Positions 33,301 through 44,390 of a stretch of DNA of 64,000 bases are shown piece after piece. The stretch lies in the NCBI GenBank assembly GCA_015350385.1, contig WNKI01000001.1, positions 2,892,739-2,956,738 on the forward strand. Reading direction: 5' to 3'. Numbering within the stretch: the stretch's first letter is position 1; each line of letters opens with the position of its first letter. Position numbers and translations under genes: made by a program. The notes under the pieces were generated by a model that worked only from the letters and a program-made list of their open reading frames with translations, had not been told where the DNA came from and ran no database searches. This stretch comes from Aculops lycopersici. Lineage: Eukaryota > Arthropoda > Arachnida > Trombidiformes > Eriophyidae.

Positions 33301-36300
33301 TACTCGACCGCCCTTGCCGCGACAGGTTAGTCTTCCTCCCCCTCGTTCTCGCTTATGATGTGAAGGTCAGCTTCGGTGTCGCTAAATTCAAGTGTCGGGT
33401 TTCCGCCTCTGCGAGTTCTGCCGAGGCTCGTGTGTCGTTTCTCTCTGCCCCTCTCGTTGGCTTTGTCAGCCAGGGGAATTCAATTTTGCGGCTTAGTCCT
33501 CTAACCCGAAAAGCCAGACCAGTCCAAGAGCTCGCAACTTTTTGGGCTCCAAACTAAAGCCAGCCCCAAAACTCTAATCGTCATACCAAAGGAATGCTGC
33601 TAGTGAGTCAGTCGGGCGGTCGATTTGTTGTGATGGTTAAGCCTGAAAACTGGAGAGAGCCATTTGGATGGCAGATGGCAAATGAAGTGAAAACCATGGG
33701 TTCCCGCCGCTGCCACTGTTGCCGCTGCTCACATGCATGAAGATGGACAGCAACAGCCACGAGGAGTGAGTTATTTTCCCTCATACCCAGAATGAAACTT
33801 TCCCGTTGCCCTTGCATCCCGTCCAATCTCCACTGGGCTCGCATATCGCACGCCATTTCATTTTTGCACTCGGGATGGCGGGAGAACTCGACGTTGAAGC
33901 CGAAAAAATCTGTGGCTCTGGGTCCGGAGCGCGAGTTTTGCTACCCGAGATCGCGGTGCTGATGATGCAAAATGTTGCGCATATTACATAATGCATCCGC
34001 AGCAGAACTAGAGAGGAGACTGTACATGAGAATGCAAGAACAAGAGCAACTCTGTCTCTTGTGCTCGTCACTAGCGCCAAAAGCTTTCGTATCCGCTTCT
34101 TCCTTTTAGCGTTAGATAGACAGTAGACACATTGAAGAATGAGCAAAGCTGAAATCTAATCTCTCTTTCGCCAGGCCTCAGCGCGTTGCTCTTTTTGCCT
34201 CGTCCTTTGTCGTTAGTCGGTCGCTCGGTCGGCTGCTTGGAAGCTCCGCTAGTCGTGGCGCCAAGTTGAAAATCACATGCGCAACCAACTCCCTCCACTA
34301 GACCAGGCAAACCCGATTCGGCGCCAGAAAAGAACATGCAATTATTGCGCAATCACGAACAGTGGTGAGCCGACAGCTCACACGCTCCCCTCGGGCCCCG
34401 GCCCTTCCCCGAAGCCACGCCCACTTGGCTTGCAAGATACTTGGGAGTGGGCTCGCCTCGGGTTGGAGGGCTAACTCCTTTCGAGAGTTGAGTAAAGCAA
34501 GCAAGAGTGTCAACTCTCCTTGTTCCCGTTTCTCAATTGCGTTTCCGCTAACAGAAACAGAGACAGCAACACGCAACCCCCAGTATAATCTGCTCGTTTG
34601 TAAGTGTTAGTCTTCAGTTAGTTTTGGTGGGAACGTCAACCCATCGGTGCCATTTTCCTCCTCTCAGTTAACTGGAGGCCAATCCAATGGTTTGCGCGCC
34701 GCAACCATTTAATCGCTGGCCAAGTGGAGAAGTTGGTGGCGTTTCCCGGTGGCACAGAAGGAGGAAGGGGGGTTGTTGTTGTTGTTTCTGGTTGATTTTG
34801 GTTGTTTTTGCAACTAGCCGACTGCTCTTGTCATCGCTACTCCTTCTTGTTGGGCTCAACTATCCCGCTATCTCGTGTGATAGCGCCACTTCCGCCTCCC
34901 TCAAAACTCGAACCAAACAGCGCTGCAGTTTTCCATCGATTTGTCATCATCTTTGGCTCCATTTTGTCTCTAGCTCAACTGTCCCACTCGCTCACTATCT
35001 AGTTTGTTTTGCTAGCAGAAGAAACAAGACAGGAAATGGGTTTTTGGCCAAAACTAATGACGAGTTACGCGACGCGCTCTCAACATGGTGTCACGCCGTT
35101 GGATTTCGGCTCGGCTCGGTTTGGTTCTGTTTAGTTCGATCCGATTCGATTGATTCAAATGGACGAGTGGCGTGCGTTGACCAGTTAAATAGACTGAAGC
35201 TCACCTTAGGGGCTTCCTTTTTGGCCATAGAAAACTCGCACTTATTGCGCTCGCAAAACTTTGAACTTGTTTTCAGTGACGCAGCAAATTAACTGTCTGC
35301 TTTTCGCTAAACTCCAAATACTAATTAAGCGAACGAGAGAAACTATCTCGCCTCGAAGCTAAAGTGAAGCGAGCAAAACGCTCGCTTGTGTCATGTTTAG
35401 GCGAAAATCTTGCCAAGAATTTTCGTTTCAAGATTTTGAAAAAATGTTCAAGCTTGAGAAATAGAGAGAAAGTTTTTGGATGAATTCCATTGGTTTATCT
35501 AAATCTTACCTACTGGCAAATGACCAAATCAGACACTTAAATTGAACTACCTCTACTACCATCTCTCCACCAAGAGTAACAGTGCAAATGTCCTGTGGCC
35601 GCTTCCGTCGAGGCGACAAGCAATTTTGTTGGCCAGTTCGCAGCTAATTGAGCTGATTGATTGACTGACTCTAAGCGCAGTGTTTCGTTGGAAGTTATCA
35701 GCGTGGTTCTAGGCGTTAAACTGTTAGCGTTATTTCGCCAGTTAGTTGTTACTAGGCGCTTATTGCCCAACCAACTAGCGAATATGGCAAACCAATTTGC
35801 CGAGCAGGAGACTTGAGTCAGTTTAGTTTCAAATGGCACATAGCAACTTAGACTTGGCGCGCGACTAGCGCGCAAACTTTCTCTCGGCCGGTCTGTTGGA
35901 TTGGCGCTTAAGTTTGCTGTTGGTGGCCATTAGACTTGCGGTTGCCGAGGCCATTTACTCAGTGGCCAGCTCGACTATTTGGTGGCAACATGGACACAAG
36001 ATTAGCTGGCAACCAGCAACAGAATCAGGAGGAACCACGACAACCGCGAGCTCAAACGAGCGCCACTCAATCAGGCTGCTCACTTGCGGTCGGCGCCGGT
36101 TGGGGCCATGACAAACCTAGTGGCCGTGGCTCTGGTTGTGGTTGTGCCGGCGCAAAGTGGCCAAGTTATTGCGCAACGACAAGAGCAGCAACTCGGCCAC
36201 TTGGATGGCCACGACTACGATGACCACCTCGACAACCGAGGATACGCTAGCAACAACCACTAGATACGCCAACAACTTAAATTGGCCTCCGCAAATCCCA

Positions 36301-37194
36301 AAGTCGCGCGGCCCAAATTAATGGATAAACTGCCAGAGAGTCGGTTTAGTTCAGTTGTCGTCGTCGTCGTCGTTTTGTCATTGAATTTCCGCTTTCCCGC
36401 TACCAATTTAGCTCAACCCTACTCCTCCAGCCGCATGACTCACAACTTCCGGTGCGAGGGAAACTCAACCAAGTCGCTGGCTGCTGCGACTAAATGGCAA
36501 CTCAACGCTCCACGCTGCGCTGAGTCAACTGCCGAGAGATTCACTGCCAAGAGCAATTGTCTTGCTCTGCTTCACTTTAGTCTCCTATTCTTCTTATTCC
36601 ACTTCTCTCTTTCTGCACGCCAACTGACACGAGCGCCAATCAAATGGCAAACAAAACATGAGGTCCCATTTTCGGGCTCGAGGTCGCAGTGGCGGCGGCG
36701 GTGGCTTAATTAGAGGCACAAGCGAGTCATCTCGGCCGCTCCATCGTCCACTTGGCTGGGCCGGCGGCTCGCCGAGACTCCAACTACCGCAGTAAGTTGC
36801 TGTTACTGTTACGTAATAGCAATGGCAATGGCAATAGTGACAGACCAACTCGACTCGGTCTTGGTGTGTCACTTTCAGCCGGTAGGCGCTCTAATTGTGT
36901 GTATCCGGCTACCAGTCCTCTGCTCCAAAGTCTCGCAACTAACGGCAGAGGCGCAGCAAGAGATACAATAAAGGCGCCGGCCACGATTTCGCGCCAACTC
37001 AGCTCAATGGAATCTCGGCAAGGCAATCGAGTAGCGACGGCTAGCAGTCAACAACTGGACCGCTAACTCTCCGGCTAGCAGGCAACTCGAATGCTGGACA
37101 CGTAGTATATTTTCCCATCGCCTTGTTCAGAGGCAAGGGGAAAAGACTAGTGGTGCACCGGAAAGCGAGAGGTAAGTTTCTCGGTCGGTCAAAG

Positions 37195-37332
37195 TCTGAG
37201 TCTGAGTCTGAGTCTGAGTCTGAGTCTGAGTCTGAGTCTGAGTCTGAGTCTGAGTCTGAGTCTGAGTCTGAGTCTGAGTCTGAGTCTGAGTCTGAGTCTG
37301 AGTCTGAGTCTGAGTCTCAGTCTCAGTCTCAG
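37195..37332. repeat. Hexanucleotide array (TCTGAG)20(TCTCAG)3
   Basis: Twenty perfect TCTGAG units followed by three TCTCAG units. The unit is divisible by three, so frames through it encode Ser-Glu or Leu-Ser dipeptides. It is intronic here and not evidence of coding. Confidence 0.97.
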
Positions 37333-38105
37333 CTAGTTGGTTGGATTGGCAGCCAAGTAAATGCGGATCAACCACTAGCTTAGAGCAAACTCAGTTGGCG
37401 CTCAACGCTAATACCACCACCACCCACCTGCCCGCCAATCAGACTTCTAATTGACCAATTCCTTTGAGATTTTCAGCAAATTTTCATATAACTTCTTGAC
37501 TCCATGGCGAAGCAAACAAACAGTCACGCTGACTCTTGGCCTCGAGTTGGAGCAAGTTAATTGATTTCCTGCTGCTGTCGCCAAACACTTGCGTCTTACT
37601 TTGGGGGATAAAGTGAAAGTGATTGCTCAGAAAGAAGCAGAGTCGGTGACGCAACAGCAGCGAGTGTCGGAGTTATCTTTTTCGTTCTCTTTTCCCACAA
37701 GCGCCAAGATTCAAGTTTCTATTTCACATTTCATCGACTCGGAAAGAGAGATGAAATGAGGCCGGCAAGAGATAGAGAGAAAGTAACGCGACTCCCACGC
37801 CGCCAGTCGCATCAGATACAAACGATGGCCGGGCGAAAGCGGATACCCAAAAAGAGGGGCCGCCACAAGTTGGTTTAGCCCCAACCGGAGACCAGAGAGT
37901 AAATACTGCGCACAAACAGACAAACAGACTAGAACAACAAGAGTAATAATAATAATGATAATAATGGCAGTTATTTGGTTTGTTTAGTCGAGCTGCTCCG
38001 CGAGCCGAGCGGCCGTTGAAACGCACGAGACCTCAACGAGGGGCCAGCCGATTGTAATCTAAACTCTCCACCGACGACGACTTTAATTTGGCTTTAAGTT
38101 GCATG

Positions 38106-38141
38106 GTCGTTGTTGTTGTTGTCGTCGTCGTCGTCGTCGTC
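38106..38141. repeat. GTT/GTC trinucleotide run
   Basis: Four GTT units followed by about seven GTC units, within dpr intron 2. Confidence 0.85.
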
Positions 38142-38204
38142 ATCGTGGTAACCTCGTGACGATCGTCGGCGTCCATTAGACACAAGCTTTTCTATTTCTC
38201 TCCC

Positions 38205-38226
38205 TCTCTCTCTCTCTCTCTCTCTC
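38205..38226. repeat. (CT)n microsatellite
   Basis: CT dinucleotide run in dpr intron 2. Confidence 0.9.
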
Positions 38227-39095
38227 AAACTCTCCTTTTCGAGTTAGCTGCTGCTGCTGCTGTTAACCATCATTAGCTTGCATAAGTCGCGCGCGCTGGT
38301 CTCACTAACTCTGGAGCCAGGGTTAGCGGTGGCTCGTTTGGGGCCATTTAATTAATCAATCTGCTTTTGGTTGAGCACAAAGTTTTGGTTTAGTGGCCGG
38401 TCAGTTTAGTCGGCAATCCGTCGCCACTAACCAACACTTGGAGTTTGCTGAGTTGCTTGCGAGTTCGGTATCAGTCGTCGTTGCACCAATACCATCACCA
38501 CCACCTCGAATACCACTGCTACTAATCTGCTTGCAGCCCAGTAGCAGCCGATGCAACTGAAAAGATCTACAACACAAGCGACGATCAATCATCATCTCAG
38601 CGAATCTCTGAACTCGACAGTGATAGTAATAGTCTCTTGTTTGCCAGCTCAAAATTTCACTTCACCATCTAGTGTCCACCAAACGTTATTACGTTATAAA
38701 GTTTACGTTCAACTTCGAGTCCACTGATGCCACTAAACTCCCAGGTGTCCGGCTTTCAGTGGCAGTAGCAGTTCAGCAACTCGTGTGATGTAAGCGATTT
38801 ACCTGCCCGCCCGCTAAGCGAGCGAGCGCAGCCAAAGTGGCGCCCACGCCAACAGGTTGTGTGAGTGCGCGTTTGATGCCGCACGATCGGCCGACGGCCG
38901 CTCGCATCACATTGCCACTTGTTATTACGTACACATGTGCATGTATGTTACCTGTCGACTTTATGGACCTCCAGTGGCTCTAATGGGACCACTAGTGCAC
39001 AGGGGGCACAGGTGTACAAGCTCACCCTCCGGCCGCCCGCCAACATTTCCCCAGAATCTCCTCGCTCTCTCTCTCTCTCTCTCCTCCTCCCCCTC

Positions 39096-39181
39096 NNNNN
39101 NNNNNNNNNNNNNNNNNNNNNNNNNNNNNNNNNNNNNNNNNNNNNNNNNNNNNNNNNNNNNNNNNNNNNNNNNNNNNNNNN
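39096..39181. other. Assembly gap (86 N)
   Basis: N run directly after a CT-rich tract and about 50 bases before a linker-like sequence. Confidence 0.99.
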
Positions 39182-39234
39182 CTAGACCACTACGTTGTAT
39201 CCCGTAACTACCTACTTTCTATCTTCTAACTATA

Positions 39235-39279
39235 CGTAATAACTTACGTATAGCATACTATTATACGTAAGTTATACGA
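39235..39279. other. loxP / mate-pair-linker-like sequence (probable sequencing artefact)
   Basis: The core 39239-39275 is loxP with three extra bases. The left arm is ATAACTT-A-CGTATA, the spacer GCATAC-T-AT, and the right arm TATACG-T-AAGTTAT. The flanks CGTA (left) and ACGA (right) extend the match to the Cre-lox linker used in 454-type paired-end libraries. The two 14-base arms are perfect inverted repeats. Adjacent N gap and duplicated flanks support an assembly scar rather than biology. Confidence 0.75.
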
Positions 39280-39282
39280 CTC

Positions 39283-39286
<4 letters not shown>

Positions 39287-39328
<42 letters not shown>
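39287..39328. repeat. (CT)21 microsatellite
   Basis: Pure CT run. The same lead-in CTCCTCGCTCTCTC occurs at 39056-39075 left of the gap. Confidence 0.95.
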
Positions 39329-39333
<5 letters not shown>

Positions 39334-40031
39334 CTCAAGTTGAAACGACACAAGCTACCACGACCAACTAACAAGTCTAGCTGCCGGCCGCTTGGGCTTA
39401 GGTGCTCCAATTAGCTGGCCAGCTACCCGGCTGCCCGCCCTCACATGGAATTCGTTGGCTCGAGCCGAGAAGACTGCGGCCATAAAATTGACTGCTCGGC
39501 GCGCAAGTGGCCGGCCACTTTCGGCGAGTCCCTGTTGTCGCCGGGCTTCTCGCTACTAAAGCGCTAGTGTGGGTTTAGTGGTCGTTAGAAGCTGGACAGC
39601 TGCCAGACCAACAGGCCAGCTAACTATCCAATAGCCGGGAAACATAATAACAAATGGCAGCGAGCAAAGTAAACATGACCGACAAAGTTATTGGCTCCAT
39701 GTGGCCGGCTGATATTGCCACCGCCACTTTTGTGTGTCTGTGATCCAAATTTGGCATTAAAAAATTGCCACCACCACCCCGTTGGGCGCATCGCATCGTA
39801 TCGTATCTGTAGGCCTCGCCGCTTTAGCTTTGGTGGTCACTTGGCTTGAACTCGCCCCTCGATTGCTCACTATCCCTCTCCATCTCTCTTGCAATCATCA
39901 ACATGAACTAACTCACACTTTGTCTCACGCCCGCAACACCAACCATATCAACAACAACAACAACTACAACAACCAACATAAAATTAATTGATATCACAAC
40001 CACCACCACCAATGAATGATACCGACCACAG

Positions 40032-40124
40032 GCCAGTCGGTGTTGCTGCACTGCCTCGTGGAGCCATCTAGCGAGCTTACGGTCTCTTGGTTTCGCGGAA
40101 CCAGCGAGCTCCAGTTATTGACGA
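40032..40124 (+). CDS. dpr: dpr-family gene, exon 3 (Ig1, first half)
   Basis: Acceptor GACCACAG, donor ACGA|GTAAGT, phase 1 at both ends. Encodes GQSVLLHCLVEPSSEL followed by TVSWFRGTSELQLLT. This is the first Ig1 cysteine and the VSWxR tryptophan strand followed by the LxLLT segment, which matches the Dpr pattern (HCRV...VSWIRxRDLHILT). Confidence 0.88.
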
Positions 40125-40239
40125 GTAAGTATCTTGTTTGATTACTATCATTACTATTATTGCTCAATGAAATCTTATCAATTCAACCGAACAACCAACT
40201 GAAACTAACCTCATTATCTTTTGCCATGGAAACCATCAG

Positions 40240-40417
40240 TCGACACCGAGACCATCGTACCTGACGAGAGGTTCTTCGTTCGCCATGGACTCGTTAAGGA
40301 GAATGACTGGGCCCTTCAAATCAAGGGATTGGACAAGAATCTCGATGCCGGATTGTACCAGTGCCAGGTGAACACTGAGCCACCGCAGAGCCAATACTAT
40401 CAGCTCAACATTGTAGG
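40240..40417 (+). CDS. dpr: dpr-family gene, exon 4 (Ig1, second half)
   Basis: Acceptor CCATCAG, donor TTGTAG|GTAAGT, phase 1 at both ends. Encodes VPDERFFVRH, then NDWALQIKGLDKNLDAGLYQCQVNTEP and the G strand. YxCQVNTEP is the hallmark of Dpr and DIP-type neuronal Ig proteins, in which Ig1 mediates heterophilic synaptic recognition (Dpr-DIP). The motif DxxxxxxYxC completes the Ig1 disulphide with exon 3. Confidence 0.93.
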
Positions 40418-40766
40418 TAAGTTAACAAGTTGATTTTTATTTTCTCAAGTAATTTCTATTTCTTTTTTCTCGGAGTGTATGTGTGTCCATTAGATTAATT
40501 GGAGCAAACTTTCTTTTCAAAAAAGAAAACAAAACAAAAGCTAACCTCATATCTCTCCTCCTCATCCATCTATCTCTCTTTCTATCTCTCCCTCTCTGGC
40601 CCTTTCTCTTTCTCTCTCTCTCTCCCCCCTTGCTCACACCTCTTGTCGCTGAACCATTGTTTCTTTTCTGTTACCTGAACGCGACAATACCTGGCGCCCA
40701 TACAATTACCATGCAACACACTGCATACCATGATTGCATAATGAAAACTCGAATTAAAATCAACAG

Positions 40767-41072
40767 AACCGCAGGTGCATATTTTGGGCGCGCCAGATCT
40801 GGCCGTCCGCTTGGGCGCCCCCATTAACCTCACCTGTCTGATCTCGCAATCGCCCGATCAGCTGGCCTACGTGTTCTGGTACCGCGACGGAAAGATGATC
40901 AACTACGACATTGGCGACCGCGGCAAAATTGTGCTCTCTAAATTAAGTCACAAGCAGGACACTATAAGCTCGCAATTGCAAATTTACCACTCGAAAACAA
41001 GCGACTCGGCCAACTATACCTGTATGCCCTCAGGCGGCCGGCCGGTTTCCATTAACGTCCACGTATTAGAAG
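40767..41072 (+). CDS. dpr: dpr-family gene, exon 5 (Ig2)
   Basis: Acceptor AAATCAACAG, donor TTAGAAG|GTAAGC, phase 1 at both ends. Encodes the whole second Ig domain: EPQVHILGAPDLAVRLGAP, INLTCLIS, the core tryptophan in YVFWYRDGKMINYD, then SANYTCMPSGGRPVSI. N-glycosylation sequons INLT and ANYT are present. Dpr proteins have exactly two Ig domains, so the extracellular part is complete. Confidence 0.93.
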
Positions 41073-42047
41073 GTAAGCAACCAAACTAATTCTTAAATTT
41101 ACTTTCTAGTTCACTCTGCTGTTGTTGTTGTTGCTGCTGCTGCATATTCCATCCTCCTCCTCCTCCTCATGCTCCATGTTATGCGAGTTCCTTCTCTCCC
41201 TCCACCTTTTACCTGTGCCTTTACCTGTCCCTATGGCCCATCTATTGAGCTTGTTGGCGCTGAATAGATGAGAGATGAATTATCATTGATTACTTATGCG
41301 ATATTCTCTTGCTCACCACGATGCGAGCGCTGGAAGTTGGTCAAAAAGTCAACTTTTTTCGCCACTACCACCGTCGCCGCCATCGTCGTTACAACTGTGT
41401 TATTCTGTTTTTCAGTTTTTCTGGCACAGGTAAATTCCAACTCCAATTACCGACTAAAACTTTAACTTTAACCTCATGCTTAAACGCAAAAGTTGACCAA
41501 CAATCTCGCCTGATACTGATTCTAATTTCGAGTCAATATCTAATCTTGCTGACCATCTCGGCAATAAAAACCAACTGGCCAACATTTCGTAACGCTCTCT
41601 TTCGCGGGGAAGAAAAAATAGTTTTAGTTAGTTTACTCATCTCACCTCATCTACTTGGCCAACTAACTCAACTCAACTCACCATATAATCTGATCGGCAA
41701 TGAATATAAAAAGCAAGACTAAAATATACTTCGACAGACAGCAAACTAACCAACTTTTCCATCTCTCTCTCTACACCTCCCTCGTCCAATTCTCTCCGAT
41801 TCTCCGATAACCACTTGCACTTGCTCACCTCAATCCACCATGACAACTAAAAAACAAAACCAAACATACACTCAACCGCCGACTCTCCTCACCTTGAACG
41901 ACTTAATCCAATTATCGCGCGCAATGATTCTCTCACCCACTTACTCATCGTCGTAACGAATGACGCACAACACATGATACAAAATGCGATGATCATGACT
42001 TTCATTGCATCACGACCACGATTCAACTACCTCTTCTCTAAATGTAG

Positions 42048-43681
42048 GCTCAAACAAACAACTAATCATGTTCCAAAACGATTACGATCCATCATCCACG
42101 TCGTCCTTTTCGTCGGTAGCGAGCTCGCAGCAAACGAGCTCCGCCATTTCCGTCCATTTGGATAGATTGACACATGGGCGCTCCTACGCCCTGCTCGTAA
42201 TCTACCTGATTTTTGCCTCCTGGTTTGAGATTTTAAATCAGATTCAAACTCAAATTATCTTGTTCCTACTGGCAATCATTGGCTACTTTTTGGCTCAACT
42301 AACAGATCTCGCTAGTGACGTGCGCCGTGGCCATCGTCGAGGCCATTGCGTCTCGTCAGCCGATCGCACCTTCGACGATGAAGCCACCTACTGGCTCGAG
42401 GACGGCGAGAAGAAAGTTAATGGCTTTGGTGGCGGCGATGAGAAGGGTACAGGAGGTCATCAGTCAAATAAAAAGAATGAGAAGAGGAAGAAAAAGGACA
42501 GTAAGAGCAACACTAACAACACAACTACAACTACTAGTGCTAAGGGGAAGGGAAAGACTTCCAACAATGGCGCAGTCGAGGAAAAAGTTCGTGATATTAG
42601 ACAGAACCAATCGGAAATCGATGATTACGACTACGATTACGACAACGACTACACTGTTCTGCCAACATCAAAGAAACTCAGCGACGACAGTGGCAGCTAT
42701 TGCAATAGCGAGTCGATGAAACAGGACGCTGGTGGCAAGCGAAGATTTATCATGAGACTTGGAGGTGAGAAAAAAACTCATCTGGTAACAGGAGACTTGA
42801 ACTCGTCACTAACTACTGAAGCAAATACAATCAATGACCACGACGAGCAACAACAGCGACTGCTAAGCTCCTCGTCATCGGCCTCAACGAATAGGCGCGA
42901 GTTTGAGAATCAGGAGAACGAAATCAGCGATGACCAAGACGAGGACGAGGCAATAATTATGCAAGACTCCGAGTTGCGTGGCGCCATTCAAATGGACCCG
43001 CTGATTAGAAGAGCAAATAGTGCGCTGAATCTCCTGAAGGCGCTAAGCTTGGCAAGTGGCAACAGTGGCAGCAGCAGCAGCAGCAGCCAGAGTGGCGGAA
43101 GCGGAAGTAGCGAGCATGGGAACGAGGAGACAAATTCGAATTCCACTGCTCCACTCGCCTCCACTCCCTTGAGTCCCTTAATGTTGGCCTCAACTTCCGG
43201 TTCGCCAAGAATCAAAATCTCGTCTTCGTCGTCGATGAGAAGAAATCATAACACTGATACGAATACTACTGTCCAAAGGAAAAGTCAGAACCAACAGTCG
43301 CCCTCGTCGGTGTCCACGTCGAGCTCAGCGTCCACTGGTTACAATTCTGACAACCAAACAACCGGAAACTCGACCTCTCACTCCACACCCAAGATGATGG
43401 GAAATGAAACTAAAAATTTATTGATTGATCAGGATGAGGAAATGATAGAATTGGTTAGTCAGCCTACGGCAATGCACTTGGTAATGGAAGAGTTTGCAGC
43501 CGTCAGGTCGCGAGTCCAATCGCCGGAGGTTGCTCAGAGTCTAGATCCACAGGAACCACACTACTCAACGCCCACCAACATTCCTCAGGTGGGGACAGCT
43601 GCCACTAATAGCAGTACAGGTGATATCAGGAACAAATCAAGCACCATATCCGTTTTACAAAGAGATGCAGAATTGCCATGA
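42048..43681 (+). CDS. dpr: dpr-family gene, exon 6 (membrane region and unusually long tail)
   Basis: Acceptor TCTAAATGTAG|GC gives the codon split G|GC expected from exon 5 (phase 1), so the frame continues Ig2 directly. It encodes a Ser-rich stalk, two neighbouring hydrophobic stretches (YALLVIYLIFASWF and QIILFLLAIIGYFLAQL) and then about 460 polar residues. The tail is rich in Ser, Asn, Asp and Gln, with a Lys-rich patch and a DYDYDYDNDY run, and ends at TGA 43679-43681. Typical Dpr proteins end in a short anchor of tens of residues, so this tail is exceptional. Intron 5 (41073-42047) shows no exon. An alternative is that this exon belongs to another gene, but the phase fit and the lack of another start argue against it. 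Confidence 0.75.
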
Positions 43682-44150
43682 GCGGGTAAAGAATCTCGTC
43701 GTGATCTGGTGATGATGATGAAACTCTTTAAAAAAGTTTCACTTTTACTCTCCTTTTCTCAAGAGGCTCAGGTGGCGCCGTCTGTCTGTGATTTTCTCGA
43801 TGGCGGAAGTCAAGTTTTTAGGAAAAGATAAATTCATGTGAGATCTCCTTAGACGTGAAAACACTAATACGACGACGACGACCAAATCCCTCAGGAAAGA
43901 AAATTTAAATATATTCTCAAACTCAAACTTGTTATTGTTTCTCAAGTCCAATCTCAAGAAAAATACCAGGAAAATTACTATTACTATAACTAGTTCTATT
44001 ACTATCACTATCACACAAACAAAGAAATATGAAGAAGACGACGAAGACATCATGTTAAAGTTGAACAACTAAAATCTATCTGTGATCACAAAAAACCTCT
44101 TGTCCATCCTGCTATCTGATTTTCTGTATTGTTTATCTCCATCTCTCTTA

Positions 44151-44156
44151 TTTATT
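44151..44156 (-). terminator. AATAAA of the Dscam-like gene
   Basis: Minus-strand AATAAA 235 bases downstream of the Dscam-like stop codon. It lies inside the likely 3' UTR of the facing dpr gene. Confidence 0.45.
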
Positions 44157-44314
44157 GCCGATTTGGACTCTTTGATCTAATAGACTTTACACTTTTTGCA
44201 TGTCCATCTTTTTGGTTTGAATCTTGGAACGAAAACAGTCGAGCCTCTCAGAACAATGGGAGGAAAGAATTTAAAACGTAAATCACAATCCCATTTGCTT
44301 CAGACGAAAAGTTT

Positions 44315-44320
44315 AATAAA
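44315..44320 (+). terminator. AATAAA of the dpr gene
   Basis: Plus-strand AATAAA 634 bases after the dpr stop, 71 bases before the end of the opposing Dscam-like frame. The 3' UTRs of the two genes would overlap. Confidence 0.5.
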
Positions 44321-44390
44321 AACATAAGCTAGATTAAAATCACATAAAATCATCATAACAACACAACACAAGTCACTAAACTGTCGATGC

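Larger units (their letters stand above)
30365..40031 (+). other. Intron 2 of the dpr gene (9.7 kb)
   Basis: GTAAGT start, CCACAG end. No supported exon inside. It contains a TCTGAG hexanucleotide array, GTC/GTT and CT runs, an N gap and a mate-pair-linker-like scar. Frames such as 34687-35292 (+) or 36594-36872 (-) show no domain and look like chance. Confidence 0.55.

Noticed and set aside
34687..35292. 201-codon plus-strand frame in dpr intron 2
   Set aside because: No domain, erratic composition, no splice sites or neighbours that fit. Within a region where all six frames are often open because of GC-rich triplet repeats.
37123..37383. Ser-Glu repeat frame
   Set aside because: Translation of the TCTGAG microsatellite, not a gene.
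39239..39275. Functional Cre/lox-type recombination site or transposon end
   Set aside because: Three inserted bases, linker flanks, an adjacent gap and duplicated flanking sequence make a library artefact far more likely.
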